Made by a program: the position numbers and the translations under genes
NCBI GenBank assembly: GCA_026874595.1
Contig: CM049308.1
Span: 13,597,501 to 13,661,500, forward strand
DNA length: 64,000 nucleotides
Reading direction: 5' to 3'
From: Sipunculus nudus
Lineage: Eukaryota > Annelida > Sipuncula > Golfingiida > Sipunculidae
Shown: one piece after another, positions 13,401 to 22,890 of the stretch
How the letters are laid out: every line of letters starts with the position of its first letter
How positions within the stretch are numbered: position 1 is the first letter of the stretch
Notes under the pieces: generated by a model
Seen by the model: the letters and a program-made list of their open reading frames with translations, nothing else
Database searches by the model: none
What the model was told of the DNA's origin: nothing

Positions 13401-15408
13401 AGCTCAAAATTGGAAAGTTTTTATTGAAAATCAAAATAAAAATTTTTGATGCGGGGGTTTAATATTGATGCGGGCGGTGCCTGAGAACCATACCTTTAAT
13501 TTTTTTTTGGCCTTAAAATGTTTATTTACTCTAATAGGGAGATGGGTTTATTTAACATGTTTATACAGGTTAACCCGTTCATACAAGATTATAAATGATA
13601 TAATATATATTAAAATATTATAGCAGAAGCGGATCCAGGGGGGGTCCAGGGGGTCCGGACCCCCCCCTTTTTCACCCGAAGCAATCTTTTTTTAAGGGGT
13701 TTTAGACGTAATTTTGCGGCCTGGACCCCCCCCTTTTCCAGACGTGATGACCTTTTTTTAGGATTTTCATTAGTCCTCCTGGGTTGGACCCCCCCTTTTC
13801 CTAAATCCTGGATCCGCCCCTGTATATAATGATAAATACAATTTATACAATGTAAAGTCATACATAATACAATGAATTATAATAATATGATAAAATGGCT
13901 AACGACAAAATGATACATAAAATTTAATTTAAATTTGATATGTGTCGATAATCTTATACATCACGGAGGATTAGTGTACAATATTTCAAGATACTGGGGT
14001 TACACCAACCGGTGGAATGGGTGTAGGCGAGGGAAGACTTGAAAAGGCTGGCTATTAAGGCGGTTCTCTGGTATTTACCGGGCCAATATACAAGTAGGAA
14101 TAGGTAAATGAAAGTCCAAATTGTGACATTTCCAGTGTTATGTTACAGCCTTCTAATCTGTCTGTAAAGTGCAAAACTATATATGCAAAACAATGTCAGT
14201 TTCTTTTTGCACAATCAAAGGTAAATTGTAAAACCTGTGCTGTTTACTTGGCAGGCATTTACCTTAAGTCAAACAATTTGCAGGATATCTACAATTTAGT
14301 ATTGAACTGGTGCCAGTCTAATTTTTGCTAAGGGGTGTTAGGTCATTTTTCATTGTAAAATATTGGACATCAGGAAAATGTTATAATAGGGCTTATAAAA
14401 TATAATATTCTTTGGTGAAACCGACTGTGCAATTTTCTCCAGGAGAACGTCCGTCTTCACACGGTTAACCTGGGATGGAACGGGCTGTCGATGGAGGGCG
14501 CTAAAGTGATGAAGGAGGCGCTGGCTGAGAACAGCACATTAGAGGAGTTAGACATTCAGTGTAATCGTCTGATGAACGAAGCCATCATCCTGCTCAGTAA
14601 AGGCCTGGAGAAAAATGACGGACTTCGAGTGCTTAAGGTAATACTCCCAATGCCCAGTCACTGATGAATAAAACTAGTGTTCTGTTAAATAATGAAGTAT
14701 GGCATGAAATTTTGTAATGATTATTTTCACACACAGCTTGAAAAAAAACTGTGTTCACCATAGTTTGAAATAGTACCTGTATAAAGGTCACGAATACTAT
14801 ACACAGGAAGTGTTATTAATAATTTATAAACAAAAACTGGTTCATTATTGAACATTTTATTCTCAATTTTTAAGATATAACAATTGATTTACGACATAGG
14901 ATATTAAACTTGTCAATTGAAAATCCCTTTAAATTATCGAAACTAACCAATTACCTTCATTAACTTTCACGTTTTTCCATGTTATTCATTAATTCGGTGT
15001 ATAATCGCGATCTCACGGAAGCGTATTGCTGCCACCTGGTAAAAGAAAAATAAATTATTTAACTCGTACGTACGACATACTATGTCGTACGTACGTACGA
15101 CATATTATCTCGTACGTACGACATATTATCTCGTACGTAAGACATATTAAATCTTACGGATCTGATTCATAGACTAGACATCCTGCTAACAGATATATGT
15201 ATAAGCAATATATATGTTTTCACATTAATTTTATAACATCTTCAACTCCTTGCAAACCGCTGGACCACCGTTAAAACGAACACACACACTCACATATATC
15301 TAATTATTTATAGTATATATTTAAATGCTATTCGATTCACATTTTTTCGTGTCCAGGTTTCTGTAATATTTCAAGCAAGCGAAATATACATCAAATCATT
15401 GTTTGACA

Positions 15409-15461
<53 letters not shown>

Positions 15462-18400
15462 TGAACTCTCATTTTAAGACAGGTGATTAAATAATGTTAG
15501 CAGTATATGATGTTATAATAGTGAGCCTGTCATAATGTTAATAAGAAACAAATCTTGCCTTTGCCAAACTGAAACTATTTATGGAGAAAGAAGGGTTCGG
15601 ACAAGAGGTACAGCTCCCAAATAGCCTGATTTTAAGTAACTGAGAATAGACATTTGTGGGGCAGGTTTCTATTATTCTAAACTGATCTTTCTAAAAACTA
15701 GATTTATACATAACGCATCGTGTAGTTGATCTTTCAAACTATTTAATGCATATACAGCCATTGATATGATTGGTGGGTAGGTGAACAGACAACAATCCAA
15801 TTAATTTTTATTTTGAACTTAATTATAAGAAACACCTAGTGAGCTTGAAAACCCTTGAATTTTGAATTTATGCTGAACCACCACCAGGTGGCGTGAGCGC
15901 TGTGTTTGTCTCGTCTCTAAACGATTTGTCTCGTTTCTAAATTTTATTTCCATTTTAAATTGGACATATAAGCATAGTAATCCACCGCAAGTAACAATAA
16001 CTAATTGTGTCCTTTGCACATGTCGGGATATTTTATCTGTTCGAACAAAAACCTCTGATAGACATTACATGTATTACTAATGACATTTTTAGTATCCACC
16101 GGCTGAGCCATTCTTACACAGCGCTGGTATTATATCCCCAAGGCTTTCAGTCTTTTCACACGTACTCTGTATATGACTGGCAGACAACGATTTGATAAAT
16201 TTCATTTCCTTGAAATATTTCCGAAACCTAGACACAAAGAAACAATGATTAATCGAATAGCATTTAAATTTATAGTATAAATAAATAAATAAATACATAT
16301 ATAAACATGTGTATTTTTTCTTTTCAACGGTGTTCCGACGGTTCGCAAGGTGAAGATGTTGTGTATTTAGGGTACGAACATGCATTATTTACCATATATA
16401 TATATTGCTTATACATATATCAGTTGGATCTGTATCAGATGCGTGAGATTAATTGTCGTACGTACGAGATAATATGTCGTACGTACGAGATAGTATGTCG
16501 TACGTACGAGATAGTATGTCGTACGTACGAGATAGTATGTCGTACGTACGAGAAAGTATGTCGTACGTACGAGATAATATGTCGTAGGTACGAGTTAAAT
16601 AATTTATTTTTCTTTTACCAGGTGGCAGCAATACGCTTCCGTACGATCTAGGTATATTCGTTGGTGGTTTTTAGTGTTCAAGGAATATTTTTATACAGTA
16701 AACCCTCAAAATTACAACCTCAACCGGGATCTCGATAAAATGGTCGCATTCTCGAGGTGTTTGTCTAAAGCGAGGTCTGTATTAAGCATTAAATTATTGG
16801 GAACGTGAAAGTGTGGTCGTTACTTTGAGGTGGTCGTTAGGCGAGATTTTACGGTATAACTCTACACTTTTTTTCAGGTCGGCCATAACCCGTTCAATGA
16901 CGCAGGCGCGTTCAGTCTCATCAAGGCTATTCAGACCAATGAGAACAGTACCATTGAGTACTTAGATCTAAAGGTAATACCCCCTGTTAGGTCAAGCATA
17001 TTGTAGATTTATATTCAGATCAAAAGATCTGCATCAACATAAAACACACCAACTCTTTATAGTAACTGCTAAATATTTACCAAAGATAAAATGAAACATT
17101 AGCGAAATATTACTGTAACGTATATATAAAGTGTCATAATTTATCCAAAATAAAATATCAGAAAAACAATTTTCAATATAGTGTAGCTTCTAATATTTTA
17201 AATGAAATATTTCACTCATATAACATTATGGATGTCCTCAGGGAGTGTTAGTCAAGGACGACTTCTTTGAAGTTCTGAAGGAGCTTAAGGATACAAAGAA
17301 GCTGGAGGCGGTGTATGAAGAATTTAACCCTTCAATAAAATACCGGGAAAAGAGCGACCTTGTCCCTCCAGGGAAGGCAGCCACTGATAACCTATTGCGG
17401 TACATAGAGGAGAAGAACACTGACGTCACGGCAGTATTCAGCGACGCCATCAAACAAACAGGGGACATGGCCATTGCGGAAAATGTTTTTCTAAAGACCA
17501 TTAAGGTATACCACAAGAGTTTGTACAAGATATATCCCACCATATTACATTTAGAAGGACTTCAGTCACTTTGATAATTAACACTTCTTCAGTCACCTGT
17601 AATACTTTACACTTGTTACTGAAATTTAACTGGGTTACATTTAAGGGTGTTTTAATATGGTGACACTACTTTGCCATGTGAATTCTAATTTTCTAGGACT
17701 TATTTCTTAAACAGAAGATGTGTTTTAAGTGAAATTTTAATACTGACGTTATATAGTGAATTTAATGCATCCTCAAACGTTTTCATACATGTTTATATAA
17801 CTGGATCTTACAATTGGACACGTCTGCTAAATTCCCCGTGCCAGACAGAAAAAAGACAGAGTCGTGTAACTCATGGACGTTAGTATTTTAGTACCTTTTT
17901 CTTCAAGATTGGTATTACTAGTGTAACTTATATATGTTCCAGGATATCGGATTCAGGATACCGAACCGTCAGCTGGAACATCTGTGCGACCATATAGCTT
18001 CAACTGAAGAGAAGGGACTAGTGGACTTGTCGTAAGTTATAATTATGACTGGGGCTAAAACAATGTATTTTCCCGCAAACATCTACACACAGGTAAACCG
18101 CCAGATATTTTTTCATGACAAGACGTTAAACGAGGCGGTTTTAGAGTGTGTCCTCTTTTGCAACAAAATAACCAAATCGGGGTATAGAATAATATACGAT
18201 TATTACCAAATAAACAGCGCCTGATTTTGCATCTGGTACCCCTTTTCCCCCTATACTGGTGTAGGAATTTTGTATGATTGCACCCCCAGCACACTTACCT
18301 ACCTGTGACTGTTTAGTACCCCTAGAAATCCTGCATCCGCCCCTGTTAAACATATCAGATTATCTCACTTTGATAGAATAGTAAAATATTCCTATGGTAA

Positions 18401-18734
18401 GTGGTCAACAAACTGTATCACGAACACATGGACCAAGTCCCTCTATCCTTGGGAAGGCCTTTCGTCATATGGTGGAGGCTTCTGCCTTCTATGGGTGCAT
18501 GTGAAATAGATCCCGGATTTGGAGATGGGGGGGGGGGGGGGCGGCTTTCTTGGGAATCTCACTCCTCAAATGTCCATCGAAATCAAGAGACGAAAAATGG
18601 AAGCGAACACGTTATGTCTTTCCTACCAGGGGAATAAATAATTAAACACTATTATCATTTTTCATGTCTTTAGGCACAAAAGTGAGGGTTACAAGCGTAA
18701 AGCGAGGGTCGAACTTGAACAGAAAAATAATTAA
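3309..18734 (+). CDS. LRRC74: LRRC74A/B-like leucine-rich repeat protein
   Basis: Exons join 3309-3471, 4133-4335, 9227-9334, 10863-10956, 11542-11591, 11817-11898, 13068-13153, 14443-14637, 16878-16973, 17242-17505, 17943-18031 and 18674-18734. All borders are GT/AG and in phase, giving 496 aa. Exon 1 encodes an acidic leader (DSDSDTDLED). Exon 2 has the family signature LGVVPISYFLRHM. Exons 3-9 encode about eight ribonuclease-inhibitor-type LRRs of roughly 28 aa (LDLSYNGVGDSG, LDLSWNHIRLKG), with most exon borders falling between repeats. Residues about 385-480 match the C-terminal EF-hand-like segment of LRRC74 but lack acidic calcium loops. LRR proteins of this type are binding scaffolds; the partner is unknown. 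The start is the first ATG in the open frame; an upstream untranslated exon is possible. The final short basic exon is the least certain. Confidence 0.88.
3431..3722 (+). repeat. tandem partial duplication of LRRC74-like exon 1 end
   Basis: The last 41 bases of exon 1, its donor site and about 75 bp of intron form a unit that recurs at 3547 and again, decayed, at 3662 (period 116, then 115). Each unit carries AATCCCCGATATCT. In the second unit the donor GGTACGTAAT has become GGTACACTAT, so it probably no longer splices. Confidence 0.8.
3732..3920. mobile_element. short hAT-like MITE, copy 1
   Basis: The 189-bp element begins CAGGGGCGGATC and ends GGATCCGCTTCTG, imperfect terminal inverted repeats. 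It is homologous along its length, in inverse orientation, to 13624-13822. The CAGGGGCGGAT terminus is typical of hAT-type non-autonomous elements. A target duplication is not clear. Confidence 0.75.
5100..6300 (+). repeat. 145-bp tandem repeat, about 8 copies
   Basis: A unit starting near TTTCTTTCGCGCGCGATAAC and containing CAGCTTTCCCAAATTCACAG, GAGGGCTCTAGACCTATTGA and ATGGCCGCCACAGCCCGATC repeats with a period of about 145 bp from 5148 to about 6300 in intron 2 of the LRRC74-like gene. It is preceded by CCGTC-rich sequence (5105-5140). The period is not a multiple of 3, and the short open frames over it are not coding. Confidence 0.9.
6840..7100 (+). repeat. dispersed repeat family R1, copy 1
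   Basis: Starts near TTTGCCTCCGCC, contains a CA/TG-rich tract and AATCTCATGAAATTTTCAGG. Homologous to 8640-8950 in the same orientation and to 47215-47600 in the opposite orientation. No coding content. Confidence 0.65.
7484..7612 (+). repeat. two-copy 64-bp tandem duplication
   Basis: GTTTAATTGTTAGGGTTTCC followed by CTCACATATTGGGACATTTT occurs twice, starting at 7483 and 7547, nearly identical, which indicates a recent duplication inside the transposon island. Confidence 0.8.
7880..8015 (+). repeat. decayed copy of the tRNA-derived SINE
   Basis: Segments such as ACAGGACTCCAAAG, GATCGCGAGTTAGAGTTCC, TTCACGGTCGACCCCAACC and GATCTGCAG line up in order with the full-length SINE at 27821-28226. 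The B-box is mutated (GTTAGAGTTC in place of GTTCGAATC), so this copy is old. Confidence 0.6.
8640..8950 (+). repeat. dispersed repeat family R1, copy 2
   Basis: Contains TCTCATGAAATTTTCAGGCC, a TG-rich tract, and ends near GGCGGAGGTTTGCA, the complement of the CCTCCGCC seen at the other end of copy 1. Non-coding. Confidence 0.6.
9350..9482. mobile_element. mariner-like MITE, copy 1
   Basis: Starts TACAGTGAAACCTCTCCTTA and ends GGAGGTTCTACTGTA, inverted termini with TA at both ends as in Tc1/mariner elements. It begins 15 bp after the donor of LRRC74-like exon 3. Homologous to 9938-10115. Confidence 0.8.
9938..10115. mobile_element. mariner-like MITE, copy 2
   Basis: Starts TACAGTGGAACCTCTCCTTA and ends GGAGGTTCTACTGTA. 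Same family and orientation as 9350-9482, but longer. Located in intron 3 of the LRRC74-like gene. Confidence 0.85.
12490..12930 (-). repeat. 440-bp dispersed repeat R2, copy 1
   Basis: The reverse complement aligns nearly end to end with 45281-45710, including TTCACCTACCTTTT, TATATATGCGGAGG, GACTTGCTGCCAGATGCCC and AACAAGCAGCCTGTGTGCG. The ends are loosely inverted (TTCACCTACC against ATCACCTATC). Probably a non-autonomous DNA element; in intron 6 of the LRRC74-like gene. Confidence 0.8.
13175..13512. mobile_element. PIF/Harbinger-like MITE, copy 1
   Basis: A 338-bp element with long terminal inverted repeats: GGCCAAAA at the left, then GGTATGGTTCTCAGGCAC, and GTGCCTGAGAACCATACC then TTTTGGCC at the right. 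TTA flanks both ends (13172-13174 and 13513-13515), matching the 3-bp target duplication of PIF/Harbinger elements. It starts 21 bp after the donor of LRRC74-like exon 7. Confidence 0.82.
13624..13822. mobile_element. short hAT-like MITE, copy 2
   Basis: Begins CAGAAGCGGATCCA and ends TGGATCCGCCCCTG, 199 bp. It is the inverse of 3732-3920 and carries the same GTCCAACCCAGGAGG block in reverse complement. Located in intron 7 of the LRRC74-like gene. Confidence 0.82.
15016..16641. mobile_element. 1.6-kb foldback element with long inverted arms
   Basis: The ends CGGAAGCGTATTGCTGCC and GGCAGCAATACGCTTCCG are perfect inverses. The inversion continues with divergence for about 400 bp on each side (left to about 15410, right from about 16190). 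Each arm carries 21-bp tandem units centred on the palindrome TCGTACGTACGA, about 4 on the left (15065-15135) and 7 on the right (16455-16596). The 0.8-kb centre has an AT dinucleotide run (15411-15460) and no transposase. CGATCT lies near both ends but not at equal distance, so the target duplication is unresolved. It sits in intron 8 of the LRRC74-like gene. Confidence 0.85.
16694..16856. mobile_element. palindromic MITE upstream of LRRC74-like exon 9
   Basis: Starts TACAGTAAACCCTC and ends GATTTTACGGTA, imperfect inverted ends with TA termini. Internal text (TGGTCG, CTCGAGGTG) resembles common mariner-type miniature elements. It ends 21 bp before exon 9, so it abuts the polypyrimidine tract. 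Confidence 0.6.
18100..18345 (-). mobile_element. hAT-like element fragment
   Basis: The right end reads CCTGCATCCGCCCCTG, a hAT-like terminus of the CAGGGGCGGAT type. A matching left end is not visible, so the copy is truncated or eroded. It lies in the last intron of the LRRC74-like gene, followed by a poly-G run (18527-18541). Confidence 0.45.
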
Positions 18735-19037
18735 TTTTACAATATAATGCTATAAACGAATTCTCCGTTTACTGTGGAAGATGTTAGTGTATTTTACAAG
18801 TGCAATTCTTCAAATAGGGGTCAAAATAGGGTCCGACTGCTTCATAGGGTATTATTAACACACAATCATGGTTATAATTATATCAGAATGAGTTTGACGA
18901 TTTACTTCGATTCCCCATGTGAGGGTAATATTGCAAGAGTAAGTCCAGATACAATTTTAGGGCCAATTTTTAAGATCCAAAATGAAACCGTAATAAAAAA
19001 ATATATGTCCTAAATAAGAGGTTCCAATGAAAATATA

Positions 19038-19043
19038 AATAAA
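19038..19043 (+). promoter_or_regulatory. possible polyadenylation signal of the LRRC74-like gene
   Basis: AATAAA lies about 300 bp after the stop codon at 18732-18734. AT-rich sequence yields this hexamer often, so it is only a candidate. Confidence 0.3.
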
Positions 19044-19857
19044 TTTAGTACCCATCACTAATAATTCGGGTATTTTTGTGTTTGTTTACTATAAACAAGA
19101 TCTAATGTGCTTCCTACAAAATTTCTATGAGCTGCTCTTCAGTATTTTTCACTCGCTGGACTAACGAAGCCATGTCCTAAATTTTCGTCAACTCCGTTAC
19201 AACTGCACCAATATGCCATCTACAGCCATCCAGTGGAACAAATCGAGTGGCTGATCATATCATTCGTTACAGTGTAGGGCATTCAAAGTGAAGAATCATG
19301 GCTTCAATCCGGAGTTTTGATTTTTATCAGTGAAAAAGTGTATTAAAAGTAAAGTAGCTTAATTCACCCATCAACTCTGTTACGCCATTTGTGAAAAAAG
19401 TAATTGTTGAAACCTATAAACATCCATGAACAGAGAGAGGCATCGTAAATCTATCAGAATTGAAATATTTGTTTGAAGGATTTCATGTCTATCATGTCCG
19501 CTGATTAGGTAAAATTTAAAAAATAATCAGCTCCGTTACGATCAACTCCGTTGCCATTCTATTGTAACGGAGTTGACGAATCACCAAACATTTTTTCTAT
19601 GAAAAGTCCAACCAGTAATAAATTATTCTCTGGTGAGAGGATTTATAAATAAGCACACTGAAGATAAGAAGCAGCTTCACTGACCACTTGATATATAGTA
19701 TAATCCCTTTTAATGCGTTTATCTTGGTCTGGAAAATACTGTTGCTCTTTGAAAACAAATAACTAATTTTGGTAATTAAAAAATGCTTTAGTCTTGAAAT
19801 TTGACAGCAATTGAAACATTAAAACTTATATATTAGACATATTTTATAAGTTTGTTT

Positions 19858-20953
19858 TAGAAGTGCGGACCGGACCGGACCGTTCGATGCACCAAGTAAG
19901 CGCCCTGTTTTTGTCAGGTCCAGCTGTAAGCGTTCCGGTCCATAAGGTGGACCGGTCCAAGGGGTTCGGCACATTTGTTAAAATATCATCAAAATTAAAA
20001 TATATTGTAATTCCTTTTATTCAACGTTTGTTCTACATATTTTTTATTACATATATTTGTTCAAATATTTAACAAAACCAAATATCATACACAACAAAAC
20101 GTGCTATAAATGTAATATAATAATCTATACTTTAATCGCAGGATCTGGGTTTGATTTTTAATGACAAATTTAAAATTACAGTCTTTTTTAATAAATTTTT
20201 CAGTGGTAAATATTTTGTGTTACTGTGTGGGGCATAGTGATTAGAATATAAGCCAAATGTGCAGGGTGGAGCGAGCTGATTTAAAGAATTTGCTTGGCGG
20301 GGATAGATGCGGGCTGACATACGCTGATGAAGTTTTGTAGCGGTTTAAGTGCGATTTGATATTGAAAACTTATTAATCTAATGTGCAGGGTTGGGCGAGC
20401 TGATTCAAAGATTATACTGGGCAGGGATGCAGATTGACATCAGCTGATAAGTTATGTAATGGTTTATGTGCGATCTGATACAGAAAACTTATTAATCCTT
20501 TGTTAATAATTTAATATAAAGAATATATTTAATGTATTCATCGTAAAGAAATTGGTCTTATTATACTAAGCAAAAGTATCAGCATTGTGCAACACAGCAG
20601 GGACAATGATCTAATGCTGAACATGTCACTTCAATCATAAGTTAATAACAAAAAATGAACTTTAACTGTTACTCACGATGGAAAAAAAAAATAAAATAAT
20701 ACATGTGCACGTATATAATTGTACTATTGCAGCTGTCATTGCTTTAAATATATTTTATGTAGCCAATGAGTCTTTCTGAGATGGTTTATTACCCCTTGTT
20801 CATAACACGATTGTTGGTGAAACTAAATCCTGAAACACATTTGTTTAACTTAATCCTTTTAACATTAAGTTCGGCGGTCCAACCGGTCCGGTCCAGGAAT
20901 AAGCGGTCCGGTATTTTGTGTTATCGGTCCAAGCGGTCCGGTCCGCACCTCTA
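19858..20953. mobile_element. hAT-type non-autonomous transposon
   Basis: The ends TAGAAGTGCGGACCGGACC and GGTCCGGTCCGCACCTCTA are inverted repeats. The 8-bp GTTTGTTT directly flanks both (19850-19857 and 20954-20961), a perfect target duplication of hAT length. GGACCGGTCC-like blocks recur near both ends. The 1096-bp interior has no transposase and holds an internal duplication (20248-20500). It is inserted in the motif-rich area around it. Confidence 0.88.
20248..20500 (+). repeat. two-copy 135-bp tandem duplication inside the hAT element
   Basis: AATGTGCAGGGT, GGCGAGCTGATT, GCTGATGAAGTT and GAAAACTTATTAATC appear twice in the same order, the second copy diverged. Confidence 0.75.
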
Positions 20954-21005
20954 GTTTGTTTATGAGCTTATAACTTAAATTCATTGGGTTTACAGGCTAA
21001 TCGCC

Positions 21006-21188
21006 ATGGCTAAGACTGGAAAAGAACGAATGAGGGTATATAGACATTATTATTTTCTGCTGGATTCATCTAATGAAGTGTTAGGCATTTATATAAGAAA
21101 GAATATCCCCTTAGCCCACAAACGAAAGGAGAACATTCCAAATATGAACACTGTGTGTTGTGTATTCCGTTCTCTGTTCTACACCTGA
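21006..21188 (+). pseudogene. possible N-terminal relic of a transposon protein
   Basis: ATG at 21006 opens a 60-codon frame starting MAKTGKERMRVYR. The first 13 residues look like the conserved start of transposon-encoded proteins common in marine invertebrates (M-x-K-T-x-x-E-R-M-R-x-Y-R). The rest does not match what I know of them and soon stops. This rests on a short motif and is an inference. Confidence 0.25.
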
Positions 21189-22689
21189 CAGCTTTTATTG
21201 TAACACGAATTCAGGTTGATTACAAGGCCGCTGAAAGTGTTCAGCTCCATCACGTTTTAGCATTGCATTGACCATCCAAGGAAATTATGACTTCTTAATA
21301 AAACATGAAGTCTTTTGCATTAAATTAGGAGAAAGTTTTGGAACATATTACTGTGTACACCTTTTAAGTGGTCGAGCAGGCCCTTTTTACTTAGGATTCA
21401 CTGTAAATCCAAAAATTGGTATCAGTTTACTATAATATTTGCGTTATTGTTTTATATATTTGTGAAATTAATGGTAATATTTTATTAGTTTAGATGACAC
21501 TAGCCTTTAATGCCAGTTGCATATATAGCACAGCTCTATAAGGTAACAAGACTATCATTTTTGTTGAAAATTGATCAACTCCGTTACAGCTCTTAATTGT
21601 AACAATATTTTCCTGGATTTAGATAATGTTGGCATTTCTTTACTTTCTCAAGTATTTTATTGTCATTAAAGGAGAAATATGTTTTTATTGAATTCATATT
21701 GAAATGGTTAAATACCTAGTAGGTAGGCATTTAGCAAGTTCTTTCTCGCAACAATCCCGAGCTGAGTTGTTCAATTTAGCAGTAATTTACATTAATTGAC
21801 TTTATGTGTTTAAAATAAACTTTATATGGTAAACTTTTGTTTACCGGTCAGGGTAACTTGTGTCGATATATTTTAGCAAGATACAACTTGATAGTTATCT
21901 GTTTACTTTTTGTTCAAATGTGTTAAAAGTTTAGGTAAGAATATCTTAATAATTTAGTGCGTTATCAACTCCGTTACATTCCAGTCAGCGCAACATTTTA
22001 GCCAAAAACTATATTCGACCGTTTTCCTCCAGACTTTGCAGAAGATAACGTTACAAACTATTGTCAAATGATGGACAATTTGTAGGAGATCAGTAATATT
22101 GAGCGTATACCTGTCTCTTTTAGCAAGTTCTCTTCAATGCACTTTATGGGTCAAACATTTGTGTGCACTATCACCTTATTATTTAGCATTAATAAAAATG
22201 TCAGGAATAATTTTCATATCAAACTCTAGTGTTTATGATGATTGTGTACCATACTTTTGTAAAATCTACATACGTGACACATTCATTCTTCTTTTTTTAC
22301 CGCATTATTTTGTGATTTAAAAAAAAATAAACTGCTGTAACGGAGTTGACTTGCTGACTAAAGACTGCTATTCTTCTATTGTGGTAAAAACGCAAGTATG
22401 GATAAAAGTGCGCTGCTGATGGGAGTTTTTGACCTTTCATATATCCCGCTTGAAAAGGAAAGAAGAAAAAATGAATTTTGCAACAACTTTTTTCCCTCTG
22501 TTTGTGAACTCGAAATTGACCCCTATTCTGAGAATTACACACAAAAGACAGTTTATATGGGTACATATGTTTTCCTTTTTCTTTTCAGACTGCTAATCCA
22601 GTTAGAGAAAGATGATAAAGAAGCAAAAACAAAAGACAACACGTAAGATTGACACCAGTGAATGCCTTACGATGTCATATTCATATTTT

Positions 22690-22890
22690 ACTATTTAATG
22701 AAATTTTAAGAGGCGTTACAGGCTGCAGGCTAATTGAAAGCCGAGACCGTAACGCTCACGCAGATTAAAGTTACAGAGAAGAACGCGTATCTACCCGCGT
22801 CACCAGACATACCATGGTCTGTGGTCTATTTCTCCTGTATCATGGGGTTTAATCTGGCGCCCTATACTATTAAGGTACCGTTCAACTGGG
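22690..22890 (+). other. GC-richer open stretch of unknown origin
   Basis: About 150 bp (22734-22880) is richer in C and G than its surroundings, including CpG, and is open in frame as KAETVTLTQIKVTEKNAYL followed by a Pro/Asp/Trp-containing segment. It ends at AAG|GTACCG, a donor-like site. The upstream in-frame codon is TAA, so it cannot be a simple internal exon. It may be a relic of captured or transposon coding sequence. Confidence 0.25.

Noticed and set aside
16455-16596. CRISPR-like regular array
   Set aside because: Units are contiguous tandem repeats without unique spacers, in a spliced eukaryotic gene intron.
16307-16651. 114-codon frame with CRTYEIV repeats, and its minus-strand mirror
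   Set aside because: Derived from the 21-bp TCGTACGTACGA array in the foldback element arm (21 is a multiple of 3, so any frame stays open).
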